The notes under the pieces were generated by a model. That model made no database searches. It was not told where the DNA came from and saw only the letters and a list, made by a program, of their open reading frames with translations. A program made the translations under genes and the position numbers. From positions 1 to 29,444 of the forward strand of contig DQGF01000513.1 of the NCBI GenBank assembly GCA_003525045.1: a stretch of 29,444 nucleotides of DNA. Reading direction: 5' to 3'. Every line of letters starts with the position of its first letter. The first letter of the stretch is position 1. Source of the stretch: Pseudomonas sp. Its GTDB lineage: Bacteria; Pseudomonadota; Gammaproteobacteria; Pseudomonadales; Pseudomonadaceae. Shown in pieces: positions 7,631 through 16,521 of the stretch.

Positions 7631-8140
7631 TCAAATAAGCGGGGTGTGTGGCAGGGCGTTGATGAAATCGGTGATTACTTTCCGGTTGGCCAGTCGAAGT
7701 TTCGAGCCGCTGAACTCCTCGAACAGTCGCTGATGCGCGGCAAATCCACTGAACCCTTCCTGCGTCCGATAGCTGCCGGCCCAGTCCAGCAACGCAATCA
7801 ACAACTCATCGTTGTCATTGCGCTTAGCCTCTCGCTGGCGAATATTGATGACGCATTCTTCGTCTTCAACACACAACCAGATCAGCGCCGTGGCCCGGTG
7901 GATAAGTTCGCTGACCATCCAACCGTAAACCCCCTCGATCACCCAGCGCTCTTGACAGGCCGCAATCCGCGCCATCGCCAAAGACTCGCTTCGGGGACGG
8001 GCGATGCTGTGTTCGTCGGATAGCCAGTAAATCGAATCCAGATCAACCCACGGCACTTGCAGATGTCCGGCCAATCGCTCGGCCAGCCAGCTTTTACCGG
8101 AACCGGAGTTACCAATGATCAGGGTTCGAGTGGGGTTCAT
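7631..8140 (-). CDS. P-loop kinase-like ATPase (topology-modulation/FlaR-like)
   Basis: This is a 169-residue protein with an N-terminal Walker A motif GNSGSGKS (10-17) in a TLIIGNSGSGKSWLAERLA context, followed by VDLDSIYW and later IWLCVEDEE. It resembles the adenylate-kinase-like AAA proteins annotated as DNA topology modulation protein or FlaR. The substrate is unknown. The ATG at 8140 is taken as the start; a GTG at 8149 is in frame just upstream. It ends about 150 bases from the toxin-antitoxin remnant, with no shared transcript evident. Both neighbours look like debris, so this gene may be the intact survivor of a reshuffled segment. Confidence 0.75.
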   Translation of the reverse strand: MNPTRTLIIGNSGSGKSWLAERLAGHLQVPWVDLDSIYWLSDEHSIARPRSESLAMARIAACQERWVIEGVYGWMVSELIHRATALIWLCVEDEECVINIRQREAKRNDNDELLIALLDWAGSYRTQEGFSGFAAHQRLFEEFSGSKLRLANRKVITDFINALPHTPLI

Positions 8141-8156
8141 ATGCAACACCGATCAA

Positions 8157-8193
8157 TGTGGGAGCGAGCCGGCTCCGGGCGGCGTTCCGACGA
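8157..8193. repeat. REP-type palindromic element
   Basis: TGTGGGAGCGAGCCGGCTCC followed by GGGCGGCGTTCCGACGA matches the general form of Pseudomonas REP elements. It includes the small palindrome GGAGC-GAGCCG-GCTCC and lies between two minus-strand genes. Confidence 0.6.
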
Positions 8194-8217
8194 AGCAGGC
8201 GACTCGGTCTCCCCCCG

Positions 8218-10149
8218 TCAGTCATCATCCTCAGGCGCCACCATCCGCGTCTTCGGCGACCCATCCGCATTCAACTGATAAATCTCCTGCGGCTGTCCTT
8301 TTTCATTAAAGAACACCTGCCCGATCCCCGCCGAATTCCACAGCCGCTCCCCCGCTTCAGCATGCTCCGGAACGTGCGGAACAATGCGCATGCGCCGGCG
8401 CTTGGTCAGCCAGTTCAGCGGCGAGCGCGGCGCATAGAGCCAGCGGTTGAGCCGGTCGAACCACTCGAGCAGGCTCGGCGGAAATTCGTTTTTTATACCG
8501 CTACTGGTGACCTGCCAGATCCTCGGACCCGCCTTGCGATGTCGGATAAGGACTTCATAGACGAAGGAATAATGCACATCGCCCGACAGCACCACGTAGT
8601 TCCCGGGTGTACGCGAGTGTCGGAAAATGTTCAGGATCACCTGTGCCGCACCGCGATGGGCCATCCAGTTTTCCGCGTCCACCAGCAAGGGATAACCAAA
8701 CCAGCTGAAGACGCGCTGCACGGTTTCGATCAGTTTGACGCCGAAGATCGGTGCCGGCGAAACGATGATCGCCGAAGGATGATCCAGCAATTCCTGTTGC
8801 AGCTCGCTGAGAGCTTCCCAGTCCAGCAATCCCGAGGGTTGCTTGAGCGTCATCTCGCTGCGCCAGCGCCGGGTGCGGGTGTCGAGCACCACCATCGCCG
8901 GGCTGGTCGGCAGCACGTAGTGCCAGTTCTGAAACCTCAGCAGTTCATCGATCAACTCGTCCTGGACATCATTGTCAAGGTAACGGTCCTGCCCCGTGGC
9001 ACTCAACAAACGGGTTTTCTGCAGCACATCGCCGAACGCATCCGGATTGTTGCCCCAGCCCTGGCACAGCATGTAGGCGATCAGCGCATTGCCGATGATG
9101 CGCTTGGAGAACGGATGGCCGTAGGCCGTTTCCTCCCATTGCGCGGAAAGATTCCAGTCATCGGTAATGTCATGGTCGTCGAAAATCATCAGGCACGGTA
9201 CATGCGCGAGCGCTCGGGCGACCTTGCCAAGACCGGCCTTGAAGCTGTCGATCCGTGTCTGTTCCAGCGCATACCGCTCACGCCGTTCGGGAATCAATTT
9301 CGGCGGTTTCGGGGCGATCAACGTCCATGGCGTCGGCGACCACACCAGCAGGTACATGGCCATGACCTCGGCGAAGGTCACCAAATGGTTGTCGGCGCTG
9401 CTACTGGTGAAAATCGGCTTGCGCGCCCCGCCGAAAAATCGGTCACGCAGGGTTTCGTTGCTCTGCAACGCCGGTAACAAATCCGCACGATGGTAGTAAC
9501 TGGCCGAGTGCTCGTAGAGCTTGGCGCTGTCGCTCACTACCGCGCCTTCGAGGTGCTCCTCGAACAGTCCCAGCCGCTCGATCAAGGCATGAATGGCCCG
9601 CAACGTTGGCCCTGCGACATCGTCGGCATACACCTGATCGCCGCTCATCATCAACAATGCCGGACGGTTTGCTGCCTGCGGCTCGGCCTCCAGCAAACGA
9701 TCGACACAGAGCAAGCCATCCGGCGCCGGGAAGTGCGGCTTGCGGCAGGAACCGTGCAGCAGTTGATCGATCCGTGAGCGCAGGACGAAATTCGGGCAAC
9801 CGGCCTCGCCGTACAGCAAGTGCGGGGCCCAGTCGGCGATGCCCGACTCGGCGCCATCGTCTTCGCCGATCAACAGGTCGTACTCGATCAGTGTGTCGCA
9901 GGGCAGAGGGCTGTCCAGTGGCACATCGATCAAATGCACGAAAGCGTGAGTACCGACCGGGATGACCGTGCACTGCGTGTCATCCAGGCGGATATCGCCG
10001 GTATTCTGCAAGCGCAACGTCAGCGACAATGCCCGCGACCCCACTAGCCACAACACCAGTCGCGTGGGCTCCAGGCGCCGCAACAGCGGGCCGACCAGGA
10101 CAGGGGGCAGGGGTTGATGAGCGTCAAGCAAGGGTGAAGACATGGGCAT
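8218..10149 (-). CDS. PhoD-like metallophosphatase family protein
   Basis: This is a 643-residue protein. The N-terminal about 150 residues form a beta-rich domain, then a metallophosphatase core with the metal-binding motifs MSGDQVYADDVAG, FDDHDITDDWNLS and VLSGDVHYSF in the order seen in PhoD-type alkaline phosphatases and their cytoplasmic relatives. No Tat or Sec signal is visible at the N-terminus (MPMSSPLLDAHQPLPP), unlike classic PhoD, so it may act in the cytoplasm. ATGs at 10149 and 10143 are both possible and neither has a strong ribosome site. The substrate is not predictable from the sequence; phosphodiester or phosphomonoester hydrolysis is expected from the family. Confidence 0.85.
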   Translation of the reverse strand: MPMSSPLLDAHQPLPPVLVGPLLRRLEPTRLVLWLVGSRALSLTLRLQNTGDIRLDDTQCTVIPVGTHAFVHLIDVPLDSPLPCDTLIEYDLLIGEDDGAESGIADWAPHLLYGEAGCPNFVLRSRIDQLLHGSCRKPHFPAPDGLLCVDRLLEAEPQAANRPALLMMSGDQVYADDVAGPTLRAIHALIERLGLFEEHLEGAVVSDSAKLYEHSASYYHRADLLPALQSNETLRDRFFGGARKPIFTSSSADNHLVTFAEVMAMYLLVWSPTPWTLIAPKPPKLIPERRERYALEQTRIDSFKAGLGKVARALAHVPCLMIFDDHDITDDWNLSAQWEETAYGHPFSKRIIGNALIAYMLCQGWGNNPDAFGDVLQKTRLLSATGQDRYLDNDVQDELIDELLRFQNWHYVLPTSPAMVVLDTRTRRWRSEMTLKQPSGLLDWEALSELQQELLDHPSAIIVSPAPIFGVKLIETVQRVFSWFGYPLLVDAENWMAHRGAAQVILNIFRHSRTPGNYVVLSGDVHYSFVYEVLIRHRKAGPRIWQVTSSGIKNEFPPSLLEWFDRLNRWLYAPRSPLNWLTKRRRMRIVPHVPEHAEAGERLWNSAGIGQVFFNEKGQPQEIYQLNADGSPKTRMVAPEDDD

Positions 10150-10444
10150 CCGGTTTCAAGACTCAAGGTGCAGAGACGCAGGATGATAGCGCAGCTGGTG
10201 CAAATGAATCGTTGCCAACTTACATCGGGGTCGTGCACATGTCCGTACCAAACCGTCGGCTGATTCTGTTGCGATGGGTATCTTTGAGGATCTCGAAATA
10301 CTTCGATGCGGTTCCAAAGTCTCACGCTTCAACAACCACCCAAAAGGGCATCGCTTTGGTTGGAGGCTTTAGTGTGGTGTTGCCTGTGCATCCAGCAGCT
10401 TGAAGTAACCCAAAGATGTTCATTTGAAAAAAAGGGAATAGCAG

Positions 10445-10813
10445 ATGATTGATTTCAACAACAAAGGCTTCTTCAAACTCAAGCAAAACGACGAATACGC
10501 AGAGCGCGTCACTGCGTTGCTACTGGAAGGGGAGCAGGTCGTCGACTCCTACAAATCCATGCGCGACGGAGTGGTGTTTACCAACAAACGTATCATTGCG
10601 GTCAACGTGCAGGGCATCACTGGCAGCAAGAAAGACTTCACCTCGCTGCCGTACAAAAACATCGTGGCTTATTCGGTGGAAACGTCCGGGACGTTTGACC
10701 TGGATTCGGAGTTGGAGATTTATTTTTCGTCATTGGGGAAGGTGAAGTTTGAATTCACCGGCAGGACTTCGATGGTGGAGATTTCGAAGCTGATTTCTCA
10801 GCATTTGCTGTGA
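10445..10813 (+). CDS. Small PH-domain protein (bacterial PH type)
   Basis: This 122-residue protein is a single pleckstrin-homology-like domain: ALLLEGEQVVDSYKSMRDGVVFTNKRIIAVN is the hallmark of bacterial PH proteins (strand, then GVVFTNKRII), followed by YKNIVAYSVE, a strand with LEIYFSSLGKVKFEF and a C-terminal helix ISKLISQHLL. It has no membrane segment. The ATG at 10445 follows AAGGGAA. It stands alone with about 295 bases upstream that hold no gene, presumably its promoter. A decayed partial copy lies at 16894-17011. The role of this family is not well defined. Confidence 0.85.
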   Translation: MIDFNNKGFFKLKQNDEYAERVTALLLEGEQVVDSYKSMRDGVVFTNKRIIAVNVQGITGSKKDFTSLPYKNIVAYSVETSGTFDLDSELEIYFSSLGKVKFEFTGRTSMVEISKLISQHLL

Positions 10814-10952
10814 GCAGAGTGGCTGCCGGATTGACGCTTTGCGCTCGTGTGGGGGGGGCTCCGCGCCCTCGATGGGCGACTCTATCAACCTCTGGAACGC
10901 CGCTTGGCCCGTCTTCACAGACCAAGAGGCAATCCCAATCGATCGTGTAAAC

Positions 10953-11174
10953 CTAAGCCTCCCAGCCCGCCCCACTGACCGCCGCTTGCGCCAATGGGTG
11001 CAAGTCTGCCCCCTGATGCGCCATCTGCCAGGCCAGCAACTCCTGGCGCATGCCGGGCGTCCAGTACATCTGCAGATGATTGCGCACCCCGAGCACGGCC
11101 TGCTGCTGGTCCGGTTCGCTAGCGAAGTACAGGGCGATCTGGTTGGCCATTTTGATCAGGTTGGCAGTGCTCAT
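10953..11174 (-). CDS. fdsD: NAD-dependent formate dehydrogenase, delta subunit
   Basis: This is a 73-residue protein beginning MSTANLIKMANQIALYFAS and containing NHLQMYWTPGMRQEL, which is the signature of FdsD, the small subunit of soluble formate dehydrogenases. It has no cofactor-binding motif; in the family it is needed for assembly or stability of the complex. Its ATG overlaps the fdsA stop by 4 bases (ATGA), so translation is probably coupled. It is the last gene of the operon. No fdsC/fdhD-type gene lies between fdsA and fdsD. Confidence 0.9.
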   Translation of the reverse strand: MSTANLIKMANQIALYFASEPDQQQAVLGVRNHLQMYWTPGMRQELLAWQMAHQGADLHPLAQAAVSGAGWEA

Positions 11175-14053
11175 CGGCGTACCTCCGCTTTGGCGCCACG
11201 CACCTGACGGCGTTCGTTGAGCAGACGGTGCTGTTCGTCGCTGAATGCCTGGAAGCGTTTTTGCCACTCCGAAGGGTGGTAGACGCGGCTGACTTCCACG
11301 GCGGTGACCTTGTACTCCGGACAGTTGGTGGCCCAGTCGGAGTTGTCGGTGGTGATGACGTTGGCCCCCGATTCAGGGAAGTGGAAGGTGGTGTACACCA
11401 CGCCCGGGGCTACCCGTTCGGTGACCCGCGCACGCAGTACGGTTTGGCCCGCGCGGCTGCCGATGCCGACCCAGTCACCTTCGTTGATGCCACGGCTCTC
11501 GGCGTCGGTCGGGTGGATTTCCAGGCGGTCTTCGGCGTGCCAGGCGACGTTGTCGGTACGCCGGGTCTGGGCGCCGACGTTGTACTGGCTGAGGATGCGC
11601 CCGGTGGTCAGCAGCAGGGGATAGCGATTGTTGACCTTTTCCTCGGTGGGCACGTAGCCGGTGAGCATGAAGCGCCCCTTACCGCGCACGAATTCGTCGA
11701 TGTGCATGGTCGGCGTGCCGTCCGGTGCCGCGGCGTTACATGGCCATTGCAGGCTGCCGTGGCGATCCAGTTCGGCGTAGCTGACGTTGGTGAAGGTCGG
11801 CGTCAGGCTGGCGATTTCATCCATGATTTCCGACGGGTGCTGGTAGTTCATCGGGTAACCCAGGGCGTTGGCCAGGGCCACGGTGCCTTCCCAGTCGGCT
11901 TTGCCGCCCAGGGGTTCCATGACTTTGCGCACCCGGGAGATGCGCCGCTCGGCGTTGGTGAAGGTGCCGTCTTTTTCCAGGAACGAGCTGCCCGGCAGGA
12001 ACACATGGGCGAACTTGGCGGTTTCGTTGAGGAAAATGTCCTGCACCACCACGCACTCCATGGCCGACAGTGCCGCAGTGACGTGCTGGGTATTGGGATC
12101 GCTCTGGGCGATGTCTTCGCCTTGGCAATACAGGCCTTTGAAGCTGCCGCCCAAGGCTGCTTCGAACATGTTGGGGATGCGCAGGCCCGGGTCGGGTTGC
12201 AGGATGACGTTCCAGGCCTGTTCGAATTGCGCCCGTACTACTTCGTTTGAGATGTGCCGATAGCCGGGCAGCTCGTGGGGAAAGGAGCCCATGTCGCAGG
12301 AACCCTGAACGTTATTCTGCCCGCGCAGCGGGTTCACGCCCACGCCTTCGCGGCCGATGTTGCCAGTGACCATGGCCAAGTTGGCGATGCCCATCACCGC
12401 GGTGCTGCCCTGGCTGTGCTCGGTAACGCCGAGGCCGTAGTAGATGGCCGCGTTGCCGCCAGTGGCATACAGACGGGCGGCGGCGCGGATGTCGGCAGGT
12501 TCTACGCCGCAAATGGGGCCAAGGACTTCCGGCGAGTTTTCCGCGCGGCTGACGAACTCGCTCCAGCGGGCGAAATCGCTGCCCTCGCAACGGGCGTCGA
12601 TAAAGGCCTGGTCGAGCAGGCCTTCGGTGACGATGACGTGGGCCAGGGCGTTGAGCATGGCGACGTTGGTGCCCGGGCGCAGGGCCAGGTGCAGTTCGGC
12701 GCGGGCATGCACCGAGTCCACCAGATCAATGCGTCGTGGATCGATGACGATCAGCCGCGCGCCTTCCCGCAGGCGGCGTTTGAGTTGGGAGGCGAACACC
12801 GGGTGGGCGTCGCTGGGGTTGGCGCCCATCACCAGGATCACGTCGGCCTGCATCACCGAATCGAAACTCTGGGTGCCGGCGGACTCGCCCAGGGTTTGTT
12901 TCAGGCCATAGCCGGTCGGCGAGTGGCAGACCCGCGCACAGGTGTCGACGTTGTTGTTGCCGAAGGCGGCGCGCACCAGTTTTTGCACCAGGTAGGTTTC
13001 TTCGTTGGTGCAGCGGCTGGAAGTGATGCCACCAATGGAGTCGCGGCCGTATGTTTGCTGCAGCCGGCGGAATTCACTGGCGGCGTAGGTCACCGCTTCA
13101 TCCCAGCTGACTTCCTGCCAAGGGTCGTTGATGTGCTGGCGGATCATCGGCTTGGTGATGCGATCCGGGTGGGTGGCATAGCCCCAGGCAAAGCGCCCTT
13201 TGACGCAGGAGTGGCCGTGGTTGGCCTGGCCGTTCTTGTCCGGAACCATGCGCACCAGCTGGTCGCCTTTCATCTCCGCGCGGAACGAGCAGCCCACGCC
13301 GCAATAGGCACAGGTGGTGATCACGCTACGCTCGGGCTGACCCAGTTCGACCACGCTTTTTTCCATCAGGGTCGCGGTGGGACAGGCTTGCACACAGGCG
13401 CCGCAGGACACGCATTCCGAGTCGAGGAAGTTTTCGCCACCGGCGGCCGCGACCCGGGATTCAAAACCGCGCCCGGTAATGGTCAGGGCAAAGGTGCCCT
13501 GGGTCTCTTCGCAGGCGCGCACGCAGCGGTTACAGACGATGCACTTGCTCGGGTCGTAGTCGAAGTAGGGGTTGGAAGTGTCCTTCACGTCGGCCAGATG
13601 GTTGTCGCCTTCGTAGCCGTAACGCACCTCCCGCAGGCCGACCTGACCGGCGACGGTTTGCAGCTCGCAATTGCCGTTGGCCGAGCAGGTCAGGCAGTCC
13701 AGCGGGTGATCGGAGATGTACAGTTCCATGACGTTGCGGCGCAGGGTCGCGAGCTTCGGCGTCTGGGTATGCACGCTCATGCCTTCGCTGACCGGCGTGG
13801 TGCAGGACGCCGGGTAGCCGCGCATGCCGTCGATCTCCACCAGGCACATGCGGCACGAGCCGAAGGCTTCCAGGCTGTCGGTGGCACACAGTTTGGGAAT
13901 AGTGGTGCCCAGCAGCGCAGCGGCGCGCATCACCGAGGTCCCTTCGGGCACGCTGATGCTGCGGCCGTCGATGTTCAGGGTGACCTGCACCTGGCTGTCG
14001 CGCGCTGGAGTGCCGAGATCGATATCGGTGTTCGGGTCGAAGAGAGTGATCAT
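11171..14053 (-). CDS. fdsA: NAD-dependent formate dehydrogenase, alpha (molybdenum) subunit
   Basis: This is the 960-residue catalytic subunit that oxidises formate to CO2 at a bis-MGD molybdenum centre. In order it shows an N-terminal 2Fe-2S domain (C56, C67, C70, C84), a His/Cys cluster segment (HPLDC, C120-C129), two ferredoxin-like 4Fe-4S clusters (C171/174/177/181 and C214/217/220/224), a 4Fe-4S site before the molybdopterin domain (C248, C251, C255, C283), and the active-site Cys376 in CARVCHSPTG, a cysteine rather than selenocysteine enzyme. The length fits the FdsA family. The ATG at 14053 overlaps the fdsB stop (ATGA), which decides the start against upstream in-frame Mets. Electrons pass to FdsB and on to NAD. 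Confidence 0.96.
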   Translation of the reverse strand: MITLFDPNTDIDLGTPARDSQVQVTLNIDGRSISVPEGTSVMRAAALLGTTIPKLCATDSLEAFGSCRMCLVEIDGMRGYPASCTTPVSEGMSVHTQTPKLATLRRNVMELYISDHPLDCLTCSANGNCELQTVAGQVGLREVRYGYEGDNHLADVKDTSNPYFDYDPSKCIVCNRCVRACEETQGTFALTITGRGFESRVAAAGGENFLDSECVSCGACVQACPTATLMEKSVVELGQPERSVITTCAYCGVGCSFRAEMKGDQLVRMVPDKNGQANHGHSCVKGRFAWGYATHPDRITKPMIRQHINDPWQEVSWDEAVTYAASEFRRLQQTYGRDSIGGITSSRCTNEETYLVQKLVRAAFGNNNVDTCARVCHSPTGYGLKQTLGESAGTQSFDSVMQADVILVMGANPSDAHPVFASQLKRRLREGARLIVIDPRRIDLVDSVHARAELHLALRPGTNVAMLNALAHVIVTEGLLDQAFIDARCEGSDFARWSEFVSRAENSPEVLGPICGVEPADIRAAARLYATGGNAAIYYGLGVTEHSQGSTAVMGIANLAMVTGNIGREGVGVNPLRGQNNVQGSCDMGSFPHELPGYRHISNEVVRAQFEQAWNVILQPDPGLRIPNMFEAALGGSFKGLYCQGEDIAQSDPNTQHVTAALSAMECVVVQDIFLNETAKFAHVFLPGSSFLEKDGTFTNAERRISRVRKVMEPLGGKADWEGTVALANALGYPMNYQHPSEIMDEIASLTPTFTNVSYAELDRHGSLQWPCNAAAPDGTPTMHIDEFVRGKGRFMLTGYVPTEEKVNNRYPLLLTTGRILSQYNVGAQTRRTDNVAWHAEDRLEIHPTDAESRGINEGDWVGIGSRAGQTVLRARVTERVAPGVVYTTFHFPESGANVITTDNSDWATNCPEYKVTAVEVSRVYHPSEWQKRFQAFSDEQHRLLNERRQVRGAKAEVRR

Positions 14054-15609
14054 TGGTCGGCCTCCGAGGCTTGCAGACCGAAGTCGGCGGGGAAGTGCTT
14101 GAGGGCGCTGGCGACCGGAAAGGAGACCATGCCGCCCAACGCGCACAGCGAACCGTATTGCAGGGTGTCGCACAGGTCCTTGAGGATGATCACCTGCTCA
14201 TCACGACCGCTCTGGTCAGGCGCGGCCAGCAGGCGGTCGATCACCTCCACGCCCCGGGTTGAGCCGATGCGGCATGGGGTGCATTTGCCGCAGGATTCCT
14301 CGGCGCAGAACTGCATGGCGAAGCGCGCCATGTGGGCCATGTCCAGGCTGTCGTCAGCCACCACCACACCGCCGTGACCGAGCATCGCGCCGATAGCGGC
14401 GAAGGCTTCGTAATCCAGCGGAGTGTCGAATTGCGAAGGTGGCACCCAGGCGCCGAGCGGGCCGCCAACCTGCGCGGCCTTCAGCGGCCGGCCACTGGCG
14501 GTACCACCGCCGTAGTCTTCCACCAGTTCTCGCAGGGTCAGGCCAAAGGCCCGTTCCACCAAGCCACCATGACGAATATTGCCCGCCAGCTGGAAGGGCA
14601 TCGTGCCGAGGGAGCGGCCCATGCCGTAATCGCGATAGAACTGCGCGCCTTTTGCCAGAATCAGTGGCACCGAGGCGAGGGTCAGCACGTTGTGCACCAG
14701 CGTCGGCAGGCCAAACAGGCCCTTCAACGCAGGAATCGGCGGCTTGGCGCGGACAATCCCGCGCTTGCCTTCGAGCGAGTCCAGCAGCGCGGTTTCCTCA
14801 CCGCAGATATAAGCGCCGGCACCCACCCGCACTTCCATATCGAACGCCTGACCGCTACCGCCGACATTGGCGCCGAGGTAACCGTTGGACCGGGCAATGT
14901 TCAGCGCCTGGCGCAGTGTGGCCACGGCATCCGGGTATTCCGAGCGCACATAGATGTAGCCGTAAGTGGCGCCGACGGTGATGCCGGCGATGGCCATGCC
15001 TTCGATCAGCAGGAAGGGGTCGCCTTCCATCAACATGCGATCGGCGAAGGTGCCGGAGTCGCCTTCGTCGGCGTTGCACACAATGTACTTCTGCGCCGCC
15101 TGGGTGGCGCGCACCGTGCGCCATTTGATCCCGGCAGGGAAAGCCGCGCCGCCACGGCCACGCAGGCCTGAATCGAATACTTCCGTAGCGGTCTGCTCGC
15201 CGCCCACTGCGATGGCGCGGGTCAAGCCCTCGAAGCCGCCGTGGGCCCGGTAATCGTCCAGCGACAACGGCCGGGTAATACCGGCGCGGGCGAACAGCAG
15301 GCGTTGTTGAGTCTTCAGATAAGGCAATTCTTCCACCAGGCCCAAGGCCAGTGGATGGGTGGACGGCTCGCCTTGCAGGGCTTCGAGCACGGACGGCACA
15401 TCGGCAGCGGTCAGCGGACCGAAGCCGATCCGGCCTTGCGGGCTGTCCACTTCCAGCAGCGGTTCCAGCCAGTACAGGCCGCGCGAACTGGTGCGCTGCA
15501 ACTCCAGGGGCAGATTGCGATCCCGGGTCTGAGTGATAAGGGCCACCGCCACCTCATCGGCACCCACGGCACGGGCAAGAGAATCAGTGGGCAGATAAAG
15601 AGCCGGCAT
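14050..15609 (-). CDS. fdsB: NAD-dependent formate dehydrogenase, beta (flavin) subunit
   Basis: This is a 519-residue NuoF-like subunit. The N-terminal about 95 residues are a thioredoxin-like extension; then the FMN/NAD domain shows GLRGRGGAAFPAGIKW (149-163) and GAYICGEETALL (264-276). The C-terminal 4Fe-4S site is formed by C440, C443 and C446 in SCGKCTPCRIG together with C489. It takes electrons from the molybdenum subunit and reduces NAD. Two ATGs stand in tandem (15612 and 15609); the second is spaced 7 bases from GGGAGG and is preferred. The start overlaps the fdsG stop and the stop overlaps the fdsA start. Confidence 0.95.
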   Translation of the reverse strand: MPALYLPTDSLARAVGADEVAVALITQTRDRNLPLELQRTSSRGLYWLEPLLEVDSPQGRIGFGPLTAADVPSVLEALQGEPSTHPLALGLVEELPYLKTQQRLLFARAGITRPLSLDDYRAHGGFEGLTRAIAVGGEQTATEVFDSGLRGRGGAAFPAGIKWRTVRATQAAQKYIVCNADEGDSGTFADRMLMEGDPFLLIEGMAIAGITVGATYGYIYVRSEYPDAVATLRQALNIARSNGYLGANVGGSGQAFDMEVRVGAGAYICGEETALLDSLEGKRGIVRAKPPIPALKGLFGLPTLVHNVLTLASVPLILAKGAQFYRDYGMGRSLGTMPFQLAGNIRHGGLVERAFGLTLRELVEDYGGGTASGRPLKAAQVGGPLGAWVPPSQFDTPLDYEAFAAIGAMLGHGGVVVADDSLDMAHMARFAMQFCAEESCGKCTPCRIGSTRGVEVIDRLLAAPDQSGRDEQVIILKDLCDTLQYGSLCALGGMVSFPVASALKHFPADFGLQASEADQ

Positions 15610-16085
15610 CATGCATCCTCCCGGCAAGCGTCGAGCAAAGCATCGAGACGCTCGGCACTGAGCCGCGCATGCACCCGGCCATCCAGCTCCAGAGCGGGCG
15701 AGCAGGCGCAGGCGCCGAGGCAATACACCGGGCGCAAACTGATGCTGCCGTCGGCGCTGCTGCCGTGGTCATCCAGTTGCAGGCGTTCGCGCAACTGCGC
15801 CGCAAGCTCCTCGGCGCCGCGACTCTTGCAGGACTCAGCCCGGCACAGACGCAGGATATGCCGGGCGGGCGGCGCGGTACGGAAGTCATGGTAAAAGCTG
15901 ATCACCCCGCGAATCTCGGCCTGACTCTGATTGAGGGCGTGGGCAATCTCGGGGACGGCCGCATCGGGGATGTAACCGATGCGTTCCTGAATATCATGAA
16001 GAATGGGCAACAGTGCACCCGGAGAGCCCTTGTGGCGCTCCAGCAGGCTGTTGACCAAAGGCAGGTGCAACATCTCATCAGGCAT
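15609..16085 (-). CDS. fdsG: NAD-dependent formate dehydrogenase, gamma (2Fe-2S) subunit
   Basis: This is a 158-residue NuoE-like subunit with a helical N-terminal half (GALLPILHDIQERIGYIP, the usual NuoE pattern) and a thioredoxin-fold C-terminal half carrying the 2Fe-2S ligands C81, C86, C122 and C126 (CRAESC and CLGAC). It works with FdsB to deliver electrons from formate to NAD. The ATG at 16085 has GAGG about 8 bases upstream. It is the first gene of fdsG-B-A-D, so the operon promoter should lie in the gene-free stretch at 16086-16521. Confidence 0.94.
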   Translation of the reverse strand: MPDEMLHLPLVNSLLERHKGSPGALLPILHDIQERIGYIPDAAVPEIAHALNQSQAEIRGVISFYHDFRTAPPARHILRLCRAESCKSRGAEELAAQLRERLQLDDHGSSADGSISLRPVYCLGACACSPALELDGRVHARLSAERLDALLDACREDA

Positions 16086-16521
16086 TCAGCAATCCTCACG
16101 GTCACGGACAAACCAGATGGTTGTCGGTCGTCCGAAAGTGTCGGCTGCGGCACTCACACCACGTCACGGTATCGTGGCAATTTCAGGCCGTTGGCCAGGG
16201 CACCCTGAGCGGGCATCTTGTTGTGCCCGGTGCGGTCTTTGCCGCACCTCTTAAAGGGCATAAAGGCAGCTTGCCACGCTGCTTTTGATTCAACAGCACC
16301 AAAGCGACGTGTTCGGTTCTTTCTACGACCTTCTATTGAGTCTAGAAGAGTGCGGCCGAAGGCGTCGTCCCTGAATGGTCGGGGACTATGTGCAGCGCTA
16401 TCGCGAATCATGCTTGAACCACCCCCGACCCGCTGCTGATGCACCAGTTTCCAGTGCTTGTGCCAAGCTGATGGAGTGTTAATACGCCTGCCGCTCAGGC
16501 AAACCTCAGGAAGCCCATGAC
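16086..16521. other. Gene-free stretch upstream of fdsG with serial hairpins and an unassigned open frame
   Basis: No recognisable gene lies here. On the minus strand, reading toward fdsG, there are adjacent perfect hairpins GGTGCGG-CAAAGA-CCGCACC (16248-16229) and GGGCA-loop-TGCCC (16228-16211), then GGCC-AAC-GGCC and CACG-ATAC-CGTG (16176-16165). A minus-strand frame stays open for 128 codons from 16540 to 16154, ending with RCGKDRTGHNK and LANGLKLPRYRDVV, but it has no convincing ribosome site and I know no family for it. The stretch must contain the fds promoter on one strand and that of the channel gene on the other. Confidence 0.4.

Noticed and set aside
12254..14377. A 707-codon open frame antisense to fdsA
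   Set aside because: It is the complement of a plainly recognised molybdenum enzyme subunit with all its cysteine motifs. High GC with biased third positions leaves long open antisense frames.
16086..16521. Moco riboswitch upstream of the formate dehydrogenase operon
   Set aside because: Hairpins are present, but I could not match them to the known motif's conserved core by eye, so I left it as an unassigned structured stretch.
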